From: Spirosoma panaciterrae DSM 21099
Lineage (GTDB): Bacteria; Bacteroidota; Bacteroidia; Cytophagales; Spirosomataceae
Length of the DNA stretch: 64,000 nt
Direction: 5' to 3'
Assembly: GCF_000374025.1 (NCBI RefSeq)
Contig: NZ_KB893243.1
Span: 62,001-126,000 of the forward strand
In this document: positions 42,375 to 50,440 of the stretch, one piece after another
How the letters are laid out: each line of letters opens with the position of its first letter
How positions within the stretch are numbered: the first letter of the stretch is position 1
Program-made: the position numbers and the translations under genes
Notes under the pieces: generated by a model
What the model was told of the DNA's origin: nothing
Databases searched by the model: none
What the model saw: only the letters and a program-made list of their open reading frames with translations

Positions 42375-42394
42375 GAGCCAGCATTGCTATTCAT

Positions 42395-42428
42395 AAAAAA
42401 GCCACCGTTTTGAGCGGTGGCTTTTTTT
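42395..42428. terminator. Bidirectional intrinsic terminator
   Basis: AAAAAAGCCACCG, loop TTTTGAG, CGGTGGCTTTTTTT between the PpiD-like gene and the converging RraA-like gene. Perfect stem with U-tract on both strands. Confidence 0.92.
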
Positions 42429-42451
42429 ATTGCGGTTCACGATCACTCCGA

Positions 42452-43384
42452 TTACCAGGTTCGCTTGCTCATCATTTTATCAAGTTCGGCCCGGCTCATT
42501 GTGCCTAGCTCCGGGTGTTTGCTAAGCCATGCCAGAAATTCGGTTTTGATTTCATCGGTCCACTGGCTGTCGATTTGGCCGGTAGTATATTTCCCCGACT
42601 TCACGACTTCAAAGCCAAACTGATCTTTACGGACCACAAATTCGCAGGTGCTAATGACCTGTTCGGCCATATGGGCTGGTACAAACAAAACTCCTTCCCG
42701 TTGGGCAATAACCAGATCGCCCGGAAGTACCATCGCACTCCCAATACGTATCGGGGTATTTAATCCCATCAGCACCATTTCTTCCAGAAAGGAGGGGTGA
42801 AAGTCGCGGACAAACGCGTTGAACCCTTTAATGTTCTCTAGTTCCTGCAAGTCGCGAGCAGCTCCGTGAAAGACGACCCCATTGCCTGTCTTACTGAAAA
42901 TGGCATTGCCTAGTGTGGCGCCCATCAGCGTACCTCCGCCAATTTTACCAAACGCATCAGCCACATACACATCCCCTTTCGTTAGCGTTTCAATGGGCCA
43001 GGCATTGGTATTGCCTTTGCGCCCCTGTTTGCTGATACCGCGTTCTTTGATATTCTTCTCCACATCGGGACGGCTGGGCATAAACATAGCCGTAACAGCG
43101 CGGCCCACTACGGGTACGTCGTTATGAATTAGTTTCCAGCCGCCTTCAAACTGGTTGACATACCCTTCATTTTTCAGGACGGTCCAGGCATCATCGATAC
43201 CAATGTGTTTGGCCCGCTCAATAAGGCCATCAGAGATTTTAGGCCGACCATCGGGAAAACGTTCTCCTTTCCACTCAGAGGTTAGAAATAGAAGCTCTTC
43301 TTTCGGAAGGGTTTGCCCGAATAAGCCATTCGAGAGACAGCATACGACGAGAAGCGATAAGACGCTGACAAGGCTGAATTTCAT
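42452..43384 (-). CDS. Exported RraA-family aldolase-like protein, copy 1
   Basis: 310 aa with signal peptide ending near 'CCLSNGLFGQ'. The RraA/dimethylmenaquinone methyltransferase-like fold covers 60-255. The fingerprint of HMG/CHA aldolases, Gly followed about 20 residues later by R-D-x-x-E, is present ('LMGATLGNAIFSKTGN' to 'AARDLQE'). That family cleaves 4-hydroxy-4-methyl-2-oxoglutarate-type substrates to pyruvate using a divalent metal. Most relatives are cytosolic; here the enzyme seems to be exported to the periplasm, as is its paralogue in the next gene. Confidence 0.82.
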   Translation of the reverse strand: MKFSLVSVLSLLVVCCLSNGLFGQTLPKEELLFLTSEWKGERFPDGRPKISDGLIERAKHIGIDDAWTVLKNEGYVNQFEGGWKLIHNDVPVVGRAVTAMFMPSRPDVEKNIKERGISKQGRKGNTNAWPIETLTKGDVYVADAFGKIGGGTLMGATLGNAIFSKTGNGVVFHGAARDLQELENIKGFNAFVRDFHPSFLEEMVLMGLNTPIRIGSAMVLPGDLVIAQREGVLFVPAHMAEQVISTCEFVVRKDQFGFEVVKSGKYTTGQIDSQWTDEIKTEFLAWLSKHPELGTMSRAELDKMMSKRTW

Positions 43385-43422
43385 TAAATCGAATTGTTAA
43401 ATACTAAAAAATGAGAAGAATG

Positions 43423-43478
43423 CTGAAACGGTCATCTCCTGCGCAAAAGTAGGTTTTACACAGGAGATGACCGTTTCA
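43423..43478. repeat. Perfect 18-bp inverted repeat with a promoter-like loop
   Basis: Arms 43423-43440 and 43461-43478 are perfect complements around a 20-base loop. On the minus strand the loop holds TACTTTTG (43451-43444), a TAnnTTTG box, with the copy-1 RraA start 60 bases downstream. No T run follows the stem, so operator plus promoter is as likely as terminator. Confidence 0.7.
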
Positions 43479-43495
43479 TGAGTAGTAAATAGCGC

Positions 43496-44461
43496 TTACT
43501 TATGCCCCTCTTTGGCTAAATACGCTTCTATGTCTTTTTGCGTAACGGCTAACTTTTTAGGGTATTTACCGACCCAGGTTCTGAACTCACCCTTGATCTT
43601 TTCTGACCAGTCGCCATGAATTTCGCCCGAAGGGTATTTGCTTTGCTGGAGAAGATACCGCTCAAATTCGTCGCGTAGAGCCGTCATCTCCGAGGCCGAT
43701 ACCAGGCCTTCGACCAGATGAGCCGGAATAAAAACCACACCGTATTCATTTGCAAAAACTACATCACCCGGTAGTACAGTAACTTCACCAATGCGAATGG
43801 GCGCGTTGATAGACGTAGGGGTCATGTCTTTGATGTAAGAAGGATCATGCCCTTTTACCCAGGCGTTGAATCCCTGCGTATCCTTCAGTTCCTGCATATC
43901 GCGTATGGAGCCGTAAAAGATAACCCCTTTTCCGGTTTTGCCATAAATGGCATTTCCCAGGCTTGAGCCAATGAGGGTGCCATCTTTGATTTTTCCATAG
44001 CCATCGGCCACATAAATATCGCCTTTGGTTAAAATGTCGATTGGCCAGATATTGATTCCTCCTTTTTGCGAACGCCCTTCGGCCTTGCCCTGCGCACGGA
44101 CCAGACTATCGAGGTCGGGGCGGGTAGGCATGAATTGCGCCGTTACAACCCGGCCTGTCATGGTTTCGCCCGGTTTGAGAATGACCCAGTTTTTTTCGAC
44201 CTGGTTTCGATACCCCTTGTTGCCCAGATACCCCCAGATTTGCTCCAGCGTACAGTTCTGCAACCGTTCCAGCACAATGTCAGGTACTTTCGGACGCCCA
44301 TCGGCAAAACGTTCACCTTTCCAGTTGGCGGTTAGAGCCGTAACGTATTCGGCCGATGAGCCTATGCGCTGAGCCTGAGCCGAAATACATAAGGTAACTA
44401 TGGCGCTTACGGTGAGTAACGATCTCTTTACCATTGTTTTACGTAGAGCCAGTTTTTTCAT
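43496..44461 (-). CDS. Exported RraA-family aldolase-like protein, copy 2
   Basis: 321 aa; the signal peptide starts 'MKKLALRKTMVKRSLLTVSA' and ends near 'CISAQAQ' (a start at the second Met, 44434, is also possible). The fold and the aldolase fingerprint are as in copy 1 ('SSLGNAIYGKTGKGV' to 'IRDMQEL'). The two proteins align through their length and are clear paralogues from a tandem duplication. Divergent from the enolase-superfamily gene across 113 bases, so the three may serve one pathway (inference). Confidence 0.82.
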   Translation of the reverse strand: MKKLALRKTMVKRSLLTVSAIVTLCISAQAQRIGSSAEYVTALTANWKGERFADGRPKVPDIVLERLQNCTLEQIWGYLGNKGYRNQVEKNWVILKPGETMTGRVVTAQFMPTRPDLDSLVRAQGKAEGRSQKGGINIWPIDILTKGDIYVADGYGKIKDGTLIGSSLGNAIYGKTGKGVIFYGSIRDMQELKDTQGFNAWVKGHDPSYIKDMTPTSINAPIRIGEVTVLPGDVVFANEYGVVFIPAHLVEGLVSASEMTALRDEFERYLLQQSKYPSGEIHGDWSEKIKGEFRTWVGKYPKKLAVTQKDIEAYLAKEGHK

Positions 44462-44574
44462 ATGAAAAAAGAAGGGTTTAAGACTATTCTACACATAAAA
44501 GGCACTGTAATAAGTAAATTACTGCCATTGATTCATTTTATGAGTGAATCGCTATAACACCCTGACTTTTTCTC

Positions 44575-46014
44575 ATGAAAAACATTTTCTCCCGATTGTC
44601 GTCGCCCGGCAACTCGTCTGACCGCCGTGATTTCATCCGAAATGCCGGATTAGGTGGCCTGTCTCTTGGTATGATGTTCGACAAACTGGGTGGCCCCCAC
44701 GTTGTCGATCAGGAACTGGAGTTTATCACGCAGAAGGTAAACCGTGACTCGAAGCCTGCTGAGCTGAAGATTACGGATATGCGTATTGCGGTGCTGCAGG
44801 GCGTTCCGTTTTCCAGCCCCATTATCCGGATCGATACCAACCAGGGGCTAGTTGGCTGGGGTGAGGTTCGGGATGGAGCCAGTGCTAATTACGCTTTGGT
44901 GCTCAAGAGCCGCCTATTAGGAAAAAACCCCTGCAACGTCGAACAGATTTTTAAGCAGATCAAGCAGTTTGGGGGCCAAAGCCGGGCAGCCGGTGGCGTC
45001 TGTGGCGTTGAAATGGCTCTTTGGGATCTGGCCGGTAAAGCCTACAACGTTCCGGCCTATCAGCTATTGGGCGGTAAGTACCGTGATTTTATCCGACTCT
45101 ATGCCGATACCCCCGAAGCGGATAGCTATGAAGGCTTTGCCCAGAATATGAAGAAGCGTCGGGATCAGGGTTATACGTTCCTGAAGATGGACTTTGGTAT
45201 TGGGATGCTGGCCGATCAGCCGGGTATGCTGGTGAATGCAAACAACTGGAGTGTAAAGCGCCAGTGGAGCGATGCAGAACCCGGTAAGCTGGGAAATTAC
45301 GCCAATACGAAACACCCCTTCACCCGGATTCAGGTTACCAAAAAGGGCCTGGATCGACTGGCCGAACACGTTGGCAAAGTTCGTGAAATTGTTGGCTACG
45401 ATACGCCATTGGCCGCCGACCACTTCGGCCATTTCGACGTAAACACGGCTATTCAGATCGGGAAAGCGGTTGAACCATTCCGGCTGGCCTGGCTGGAAGA
45501 CCTTGTCCCCTGGTTCTATACCGACCAATGGAAACAAATTTCGGATGCTATCGATACCCCAACGCTGACGGGCGAAGACATCTACCTGAAAGAAGGCTTT
45601 AAGAAACTGATCGACGCCCGTGCTGTCGATATGATTCACCCCGATCTGGCATCGTCGGGCGGTTTGCTGGAAACGAAAAAAATCGGTGACTACGCCGAAG
45701 AAGCAGGTATCCCAATGGCCATGCACTTTGCCGGTTCGCCCATTTCGATGATGGCCAACGTACACTGTGCAGCAGCTACCGAAAACTTTGTTGCGCTGGA
45801 ACACCACGGCGTTGATGTGGCAGGCTGGGAAGATCTGGTAACGGGTATGAAGCCAATTGTAGAGAAAGGCTTTGTTCGAGTGCCCGAAAAACCCGGTCTG
45901 GGGGTTGAACTGAACGAAGAAGTGGCGAAAAAATTCCTTAAGAAAGGCGCTACCTGGTTTGCGCCAACTGACTCCTGGAACACCCGCGATTCGGCCGACC
46001 GGGAGTGGAGTTAG
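44575..46014 (+). CDS. Exported mandelate racemase/muconate lactonizing-like enzyme
   Basis: 479 aa. The N-terminus has a twin-arginine-like signal ('SDRRDFIRNAGLGGLSLGMM'), so it is probably exported folded. The enolase-superfamily capping domain is followed by the barrel: 'RDQGYTFLKMDFGIG' (strand 2 catalytic-Lys region), and metal ligands in 'PLAADHFGHFD', 'LAWLEDLVPW' and 'TLTGEDIYL'. Family members racemise, eliminate or dehydrate sugar acids with a metal ion. Substrate unknown. Neighbours encode the exported RraA-like proteins, which could act on its product. Confidence 0.85.
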   Translation: MKNIFSRLSSPGNSSDRRDFIRNAGLGGLSLGMMFDKLGGPHVVDQELEFITQKVNRDSKPAELKITDMRIAVLQGVPFSSPIIRIDTNQGLVGWGEVRDGASANYALVLKSRLLGKNPCNVEQIFKQIKQFGGQSRAAGGVCGVEMALWDLAGKAYNVPAYQLLGGKYRDFIRLYADTPEADSYEGFAQNMKKRRDQGYTFLKMDFGIGMLADQPGMLVNANNWSVKRQWSDAEPGKLGNYANTKHPFTRIQVTKKGLDRLAEHVGKVREIVGYDTPLAADHFGHFDVNTAIQIGKAVEPFRLAWLEDLVPWFYTDQWKQISDAIDTPTLTGEDIYLKEGFKKLIDARAVDMIHPDLASSGGLLETKKIGDYAEEAGIPMAMHFAGSPISMMANVHCAAATENFVALEHHGVDVAGWEDLVTGMKPIVEKGFVRVPEKPGLGVELNEEVAKKFLKKGATWFAPTDSWNTRDSADREWS

Positions 46015-46024
46015 TATGAGACAG

Positions 46025-46092
46025 TGACAGAAGCCCTTGCTGGCTGTAGTACGTTTATACTAGCGTACTACAGCCAGCAAGGGCTTCTGTCA
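46025..46092. repeat. Perfect 29-bp inverted repeat between convergent genes
   Basis: Arms 46025-46053 and 46064-46092 are exact complements with loop TTTATACTAG. It lies 10 bases after the enolase-superfamily gene and 3 before the end of the TIGR01777 gene. Like 25304-25398, it is too long for a usual terminator and lacks a T run. Confidence 0.92.
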
Positions 46093-46095
46093 GTA

Positions 46096-47007
46096 TTACA
46101 TCAATAAATTTTCTAATGCCGTTTTTAGATCGGTATATTGATAGGTGAACGTTGTTTCATCAGCAATGCGCTTGTTGAGTACATAATTGCCGCCAGTTAC
46201 TACAATCCCCATTTCGCCATAGAGTAGTTTGATGGTGAAAGCCGGAATGTTGGGCAGCAGCAGAGGGCTGTGCAGTACCTCGGCAATGGCTCTGGTTAAG
46301 GTTTCGTTCGTGACCGGATTGGGGGCCACTGCGTTGTAGATACCTTGCCAGCTACTATCCGTAAGAGCTTGGAGGTACATTCGGCACATATCGTCCAGGT
46401 GAATCCAGGCTACGTATTGCTGCCCTGAGCCAATCGGTGCACCAGCTCCCAAACGAATGGGCTGAGCAATTTTAGGGAGGGCTCCCCCCTCGTTTGTCAG
46501 CACAACACCCGTTCGAAGCAGAACCGTCCGAATACCGAGTGCCGCAATCTGCATTTCAGATCGCTCCCAGGCGCGCACAACCTGCGCTAAAAAATCACTG
46601 CCTCCTTCGCTGGTTTCCGTCAGCGGTCGGTCGCCTGTGTCGCCCCCGTAGAAGCCAATGGCCGATGCACCAACGAATGCCTTTACATGATGATCGTTTT
46701 CAGCTAATGCCTTTGCCAGCAAATCCGTCGATTGGGTGCGGCTATTGAGAATTTTTTCTTTTCGGCTATCGGTCCATCGCCCATCGGCAATCCCTTCGCC
46801 AGCCAGATGGATAATGTAATCGGCGGTTTGGATGGCCGTCAAATCCAGTTCGCCCGACTCAACATCCCATTTGTAAACCGTCAGACCGGGAATTGTTTTT
46901 GCCGAATGACTTAATAGCGACACCTGAAAACCATGCGCCTGTAAAAGTTGAGTGAGTCGTCTACCGATGGTGCCGGTACCGCCTGTAATTAAAACCGTTT
47001 GCTGCAT
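46096..47007 (-). CDS. TIGR01777-family SDR-type oxidoreductase
   Basis: 303 aa. The N-terminal NAD(P)-binding motif is 'VLITGGTGTIGRRLTQLLQ'; 'IIHLAGEGIADGRWTDSRKE' and 'KAFVGASAIGFYGGDTG' are the marks of this epimerase-like family (YfcH). It is cytosolic, and its substrate is not known in any organism to my knowledge. Converges with the enolase-superfamily gene. Confidence 0.93.
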   Translation of the reverse strand: MQQTVLITGGTGTIGRRLTQLLQAHGFQVSLLSHSAKTIPGLTVYKWDVESGELDLTAIQTADYIIHLAGEGIADGRWTDSRKEKILNSRTQSTDLLAKALAENDHHVKAFVGASAIGFYGGDTGDRPLTETSEGGSDFLAQVVRAWERSEMQIAALGIRTVLLRTGVVLTNEGGALPKIAQPIRLGAGAPIGSGQQYVAWIHLDDMCRMYLQALTDSSWQGIYNAVAPNPVTNETLTRAIAEVLHSPLLLPNIPAFTIKLLYGEMGIVVTGGNYVLNKRIADETTFTYQYTDLKTALENLLM

Positions 47008-47078
47008 ACCCGTGTGAATGGAATAGTGTACTCCCTAACCTTATGTTTAGCGATACGGTTTAAAGTGCCTCTGCTTGT

Positions 47079-47633
47079 CTACAGTTCCCACTCTTTGGGC
47101 AATCCTACCTGTCGGGCATAATGAGCAGGGGCCGTATAATGTACCCAACTGAGGAGTTTATTGATGTCATCGGCAAATTCGATATAATAATCAGGATCGA
47201 GCTTAACGACTTTCTTTAAAACCTGATCGGCTCGTTTGGCAATGTATTCAGCGGCTTTATCGGTGCGGGAGTTGTATTTCTGAAGCAGATGAGCATTGTG
47301 CTCGTAAAAGGTATTCAGCATGTACAACATTAACTCGACCTCACCGTATTTGTCTTTGGTAACCTTCAGATGACGGCTGATGTAGCCACTGACCGTTCGC
47401 ATATCCATCATGAGCCAGCCAGCCGTATCGGCATGGAGTTTGGCCGTTCGGTCAATAAACTCCCGAATCAGGCCCCGGCGTTCGTCAACGGTCTTGCCGC
47501 CTTCAACCAATTCAAACTGAAGCCGTTCGGTCAGTACAGCGTCTTTGGTAATGAGTCGCAGAAGCAATTTGTCTTTTTCCGCACCCGGCATTCGAACAAT
47601 GGCTTTTTTCAGATCGGGGTCAAGAGCAGGCAT
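47079..47633 (-). CDS. Unrecognised helical cytosolic protein
   Basis: 184 aa from the ATG at 47633. An in-frame ATG at 47714 would add 27 residues, but those lie in a short-period fold-back repeat and are very likely not coding. The protein is predicted to be mostly helical, with no signal peptide or membrane span: 'RMPGAEKDKLLLRLITKDAV', 'DTAGWLMMDMRTVSGYISRH', 'KVVKLDPDYYIEFADDINKL'. I do not recognise a family. It follows the rimK-like gene on the same strand after a 90-base repeat-filled gap, which may or may not mean cotranscription. Confidence 0.7.
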   Translation of the reverse strand: MPALDPDLKKAIVRMPGAEKDKLLLRLITKDAVLTERLQFELVEGGKTVDERRGLIREFIDRTAKLHADTAGWLMMDMRTVSGYISRHLKVTKDKYGEVELMLYMLNTFYEHNAHLLQKYNSRTDKAAEYIAKRADQVLKKVVKLDPDYYIEFADDINKLLSWVHYTAPAHYARQVGLPKEWEL

Positions 47634-47637
47634 ATTT

Positions 47638-47722
47638 AAAGAGTGAAAGAGCGAAAGAGTGAATGGGCGAATATAGTATGCGTAAGCCACTCTTTCGCTC
47701 TTTCGCTCTTTCACTCTTTTTT
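47638..47722. repeat. Fold-back of GTGAAAGA/GCGAAAGA repeats
   Basis: Left arm 47638-47661 consists of GAGTGAAAGAGCGAAA-type 8-base units. The right arm, 47688-47720, is the complement with one extra unit. They pair over at least 22 bases. It fills the gap between rimK-like and the helical protein gene. A second locus with the same unit is at 55348-55437. Confidence 0.85.
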
Positions 47723-47723
47723 A

Positions 47724-48632
47724 TTACACCCCCACCGTATCGCCCTCGTCGGCTTTTATTTTTTCTTCGATGTAGGCAATGATTTCGGCGGCAATGTCGA
47801 CGCCCGTAGCCGTTTCGATGCCTTCCAGGCCGGGCGACGAATTTACCTCCAGCACAAGGGGGCCGCGCTCAGAAGGCAGCATATCCACTCCCGCTACTTT
47901 CAGACCCAGGGCGCGGGCTGCCGATATGGCTGTTTGTTCCTCATCGGCTGTAAGCTGTATCGACACCGCATTACCACCCCGATGGAGATTGGAACGAAAC
48001 TCACCGTCCAGCCCCTGCCGCTTAATGGCACCCACTACCCGGTTTCCTACAACGAATGCTCTCAGGTCAGACCCTTTGGCTTCGGCAATGAACTCCTGAA
48101 CCAGTACGTTCTTTTTCAGCCCGTAAAAGGCTTCGATGGTCGATTTTGCTGTTTTGATGCTTTCGGCCAGTACAACGCCAATGCCCTGTGTTCCTTCCAG
48201 CAGTTTGATCACAACGGGTGGGCCACCAACAAGCTTGATGAGCTGCGTAACGTCGCCATTTTTAGGATGGTTGGCAAACATCGTTTTGGGGAGTCCTACA
48301 CCAGCCTTAGAAAGTACCTGTAAGCTGCGCAGTTTATTCCGCGACCGCATAATGGCCTGTGATTTACCCGTAGTGAAGACGTTCATCATTTCAAACTGCC
48401 GGACAACGGCGCACCCGTAGTCGGTAACAGAAGCACCAATACGGGGTACGATGGCATCGAAGGAAGAAAGCTCTTCGCCTTCATACAATACCGATGGGCG
48501 ACCCCCTTCAATCATCATCTGACAGTTCAGATGGTTAATGACACAGCCTTCATGACCACGCGCGTGAATGGCGTCCAGAAGGCGTTGAGTCGAATATAAA
48601 TCGGGCTTAGCCGATAATATAGCAATACGCAT
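47724..48632 (-). CDS. rimK: RimK-family ATP-grasp ligase
   Basis: 302 aa, the length of E. coli RimK. ATP-grasp motifs: 'GGPPVVIKLLEGTQGIGV' (ATP-binding lysine loop), 'VLVQEFIAEAKGSDLRAFV', 'AGVDMLPSERGPLVLEVNSS' (metal ligands Asp and Asn). RimK adds glutamate to the C-terminus of ribosomal protein S6 in enteric bacteria, but relatives modify other acceptors, so the symbol is by similarity. Its usual partner, a retropepsin-like protein, lies 79 bases upstream. Confidence 0.92.
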   Translation of the reverse strand: MRIAILSAKPDLYSTQRLLDAIHARGHEGCVINHLNCQMMIEGGRPSVLYEGEELSSFDAIVPRIGASVTDYGCAVVRQFEMMNVFTTGKSQAIMRSRNKLRSLQVLSKAGVGLPKTMFANHPKNGDVTQLIKLVGGPPVVIKLLEGTQGIGVVLAESIKTAKSTIEAFYGLKKNVLVQEFIAEAKGSDLRAFVVGNRVVGAIKRQGLDGEFRSNLHRGGNAVSIQLTADEEQTAISAARALGLKVAGVDMLPSERGPLVLEVNSSPGLEGIETATGVDIAAEIIAYIEEKIKADEGDTVGV

Positions 48633-48711
48633 AAACGTGAGAAAGTCGATAGTAAGTCGTCGATGGTTGTCAGTCGCCCGTAAGTTGTAGATAGCGGTAT
48701 GATACTACCAG

Positions 48712-49179
48712 CTACTGACTGATTTCCATAGACTGTTGCTTGGCTTGATACGAGAGATTTTTTTGCGAGACATCTACGATGAATCGATTGCGGAGTAGTT
48801 TTCGACCCAGTAGTACCGGGTTTTTTAGATTTTCCCGGTCGGCGAGGGTAAATTCCGCCCGGATGGTGCGCCCAAATAGGATTATGCGAGTTTTGATAAC
48901 GTACCGTTTTTCGGCGACACCAAACGAATTGCGAATCATGCGTTGACTGAACTGGTCGCTGTAAAACTCCCGGTGGGGCTCGCCTGTTTTGCCAATGAGG
49001 GAAAAACGCAATCTTGTCTGTGTCCCTGATTTAATCAGACGGACTTTTTTGCAGTGTAGAGATGATGTATAAGCGCCTGTATCAATTTTTGCCTGCACAT
49101 TCATAAGCTCCAGATCTGGAAAATCGACAAGGTCTGTCATGCCGATCAGTTTTTTGGACTTAGACGTACGAGGCTTCAT
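48712..49179 (-). CDS. RimK-associated retropepsin-like (COG4067) protein
   Basis: 155 aa. The aspartic-protease-like signature 'AKIDTGAYTSSLHC' sits near residue 30; 'VLLGRKLLRNRFIVDVSQ' is the conserved C-terminal part. Homologues have been annotated as ATP-dependent zinc proteases and almost always sit beside rimK. The fold, not chemistry, is known from the family; activity is inferred. First gene of the rimK unit. Confidence 0.88.
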   Translation of the reverse strand: MKPRTSKSKKLIGMTDLVDFPDLELMNVQAKIDTGAYTSSLHCKKVRLIKSGTQTRLRFSLIGKTGEPHREFYSDQFSQRMIRNSFGVAEKRYVIKTRIILFGRTIRAEFTLADRENLKNPVLLGRKLLRNRFIVDVSQKNLSYQAKQQSMEISQ

Positions 49180-49256
49180 TCTGGAGCTGTAAAGTTATAA
49201 CGTTGCCAAGATATAAAGTATGAAGCGCATGGCTGTGCGTAAAAAACTTTATTGCC

Positions 49257-50381
49257 CTATAGCTTCGTTTTTATCAATCGGCTAAAGGTAAGCGACATGT
49301 CGAGCATAATCATTTTAGCGCGGGCATTTCGTTCGAGATGATAGGCCGATTCGTTCAGGTCATTAACAATGCGTTCGATGTGGTTGACGGTCAGTATTTT
49401 GGCGAAATTCTTGACGAAAGCCATCTCAGTGTCGGGCAGCCGTAACAGTTCAGCAGCACCCTGCTGCCAGAGAAACAGATCGCGGTAGAGCCGGATACTA
49501 TATTCCAGCAACCCTTTTTGTTTTTCCTTACTAAAACCATCAAACTGATCGGCCTGTTTGACCAGTTCGATCAAATCCTGCCGATAGCAGGTGCGCATCC
49601 ATTCGGCAAACCAGTTGTGCTGTTCGACCGAAGCGGTATCTTGTTTGCTGCGGCTGAGGGCTTCGGCCAGATTTCCATCGGCCAGATAAGCCAGCCGACG
49701 GGCTGTGGTTTCGTCGAAGTTCAGATGCTGTCGGAGGTAAGTAGCCACTTCGTCGTCCGTAAATGCCCGAATGGCTACCCGCTGGGTTCGCGACAGAATC
49801 GTGATGAGCAACTTATCAGGTTGATTGGTAACCAGTAAAAACAGGGTTTGGGCGGGAGGCTCTTCCAGAACTTTCAGCAAGGCATTGGCCGACGATGTAT
49901 TCATCAGTTCGGGAAGCCAGATGAGCATAATTTTATAGGCCCCTTCGTACGCTTTCAGCGACAGCTTCTGCAAAATGTTGCGGGCTTCTTCGGCCGAAAT
50001 ATTCCCCTGCTTATTATCGGCATTGACCGATTCGAGCCAGTTGGGTAAGGTACGATAAGCCGATTCGAGCAGAAACGAACGCCAGTCGGCCAGGTACGCT
50101 TCGGAGGTTTTTCCCTTGGCCAGATTCGCGACCGGGAATACCATATGCAGATCAGGATGAACGAGCTTTTGGGTTTTTATACACGACGCACACCGTCCGC
50201 ACGAGTCGCCAGCCTGCCGATCTTCGCAGTTAACATACTGGGCGAGTGCCAGAGCAAGTGCCAGATTGGCACTGCCTTCCGGGCCATCGAACAGCAACGC
50301 GTGCGCCAGGTGGTTGGTCTGCACCGCCCGAAGCAGCAACTGTTTGGTTTCGTCCTGACCGATAATTTCGGAAAATTGCAT
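49257..50381 (-). CDS. holB: DNA polymerase III delta-prime subunit
   Basis: 374 aa. Clamp-loader AAA+ domain with zinc module Cys-x8-Cys-x2-Cys-x2-Cys ('CEDRQAGDSCGRCASC'). The P-loop reads 'LLFDGPEGSANLALALALA' with no GKT/GKS, as expected of the ATPase-inactive delta-prime subunit. 'LLKVLEEPPAQTLFLLVTNQ' and 'LPRTQ'-like 'LSRTQRVAI' follow. It helps load the sliding clamp at replication forks. Standing alone after an 85-base gap, it is not in an evident operon. Confidence 0.95.
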   Translation of the reverse strand: MQFSEIIGQDETKQLLLRAVQTNHLAHALLFDGPEGSANLALALALAQYVNCEDRQAGDSCGRCASCIKTQKLVHPDLHMVFPVANLAKGKTSEAYLADWRSFLLESAYRTLPNWLESVNADNKQGNISAEEARNILQKLSLKAYEGAYKIMLIWLPELMNTSSANALLKVLEEPPAQTLFLLVTNQPDKLLITILSRTQRVAIRAFTDDEVATYLRQHLNFDETTARRLAYLADGNLAEALSRSKQDTASVEQHNWFAEWMRTCYRQDLIELVKQADQFDGFSKEKQKGLLEYSIRLYRDLFLWQQGAAELLRLPDTEMAFVKNFAKILTVNHIERIVNDLNESAYHLERNARAKMIMLDMSLTFSRLIKTKL

Positions 50382-50440
50382 AAATCAACGTAATTGGGAA
50401 TACTTTACCTCCTGAACCGATTGGTCAGGTCATAAAGTAT

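Noticed and set aside
45064..45807. A 247-codon minus-strand frame inside the enolase-superfamily gene
   Set aside because: The plus-strand frame has the catalytic motifs and the export signal; the antisense frame has none.
47634..47714. A 27-residue N-terminal extension of the helical protein
   Set aside because: It is translated from the GTGAAAGA fold-back repeat, so the ATG at 47633 is preferred.
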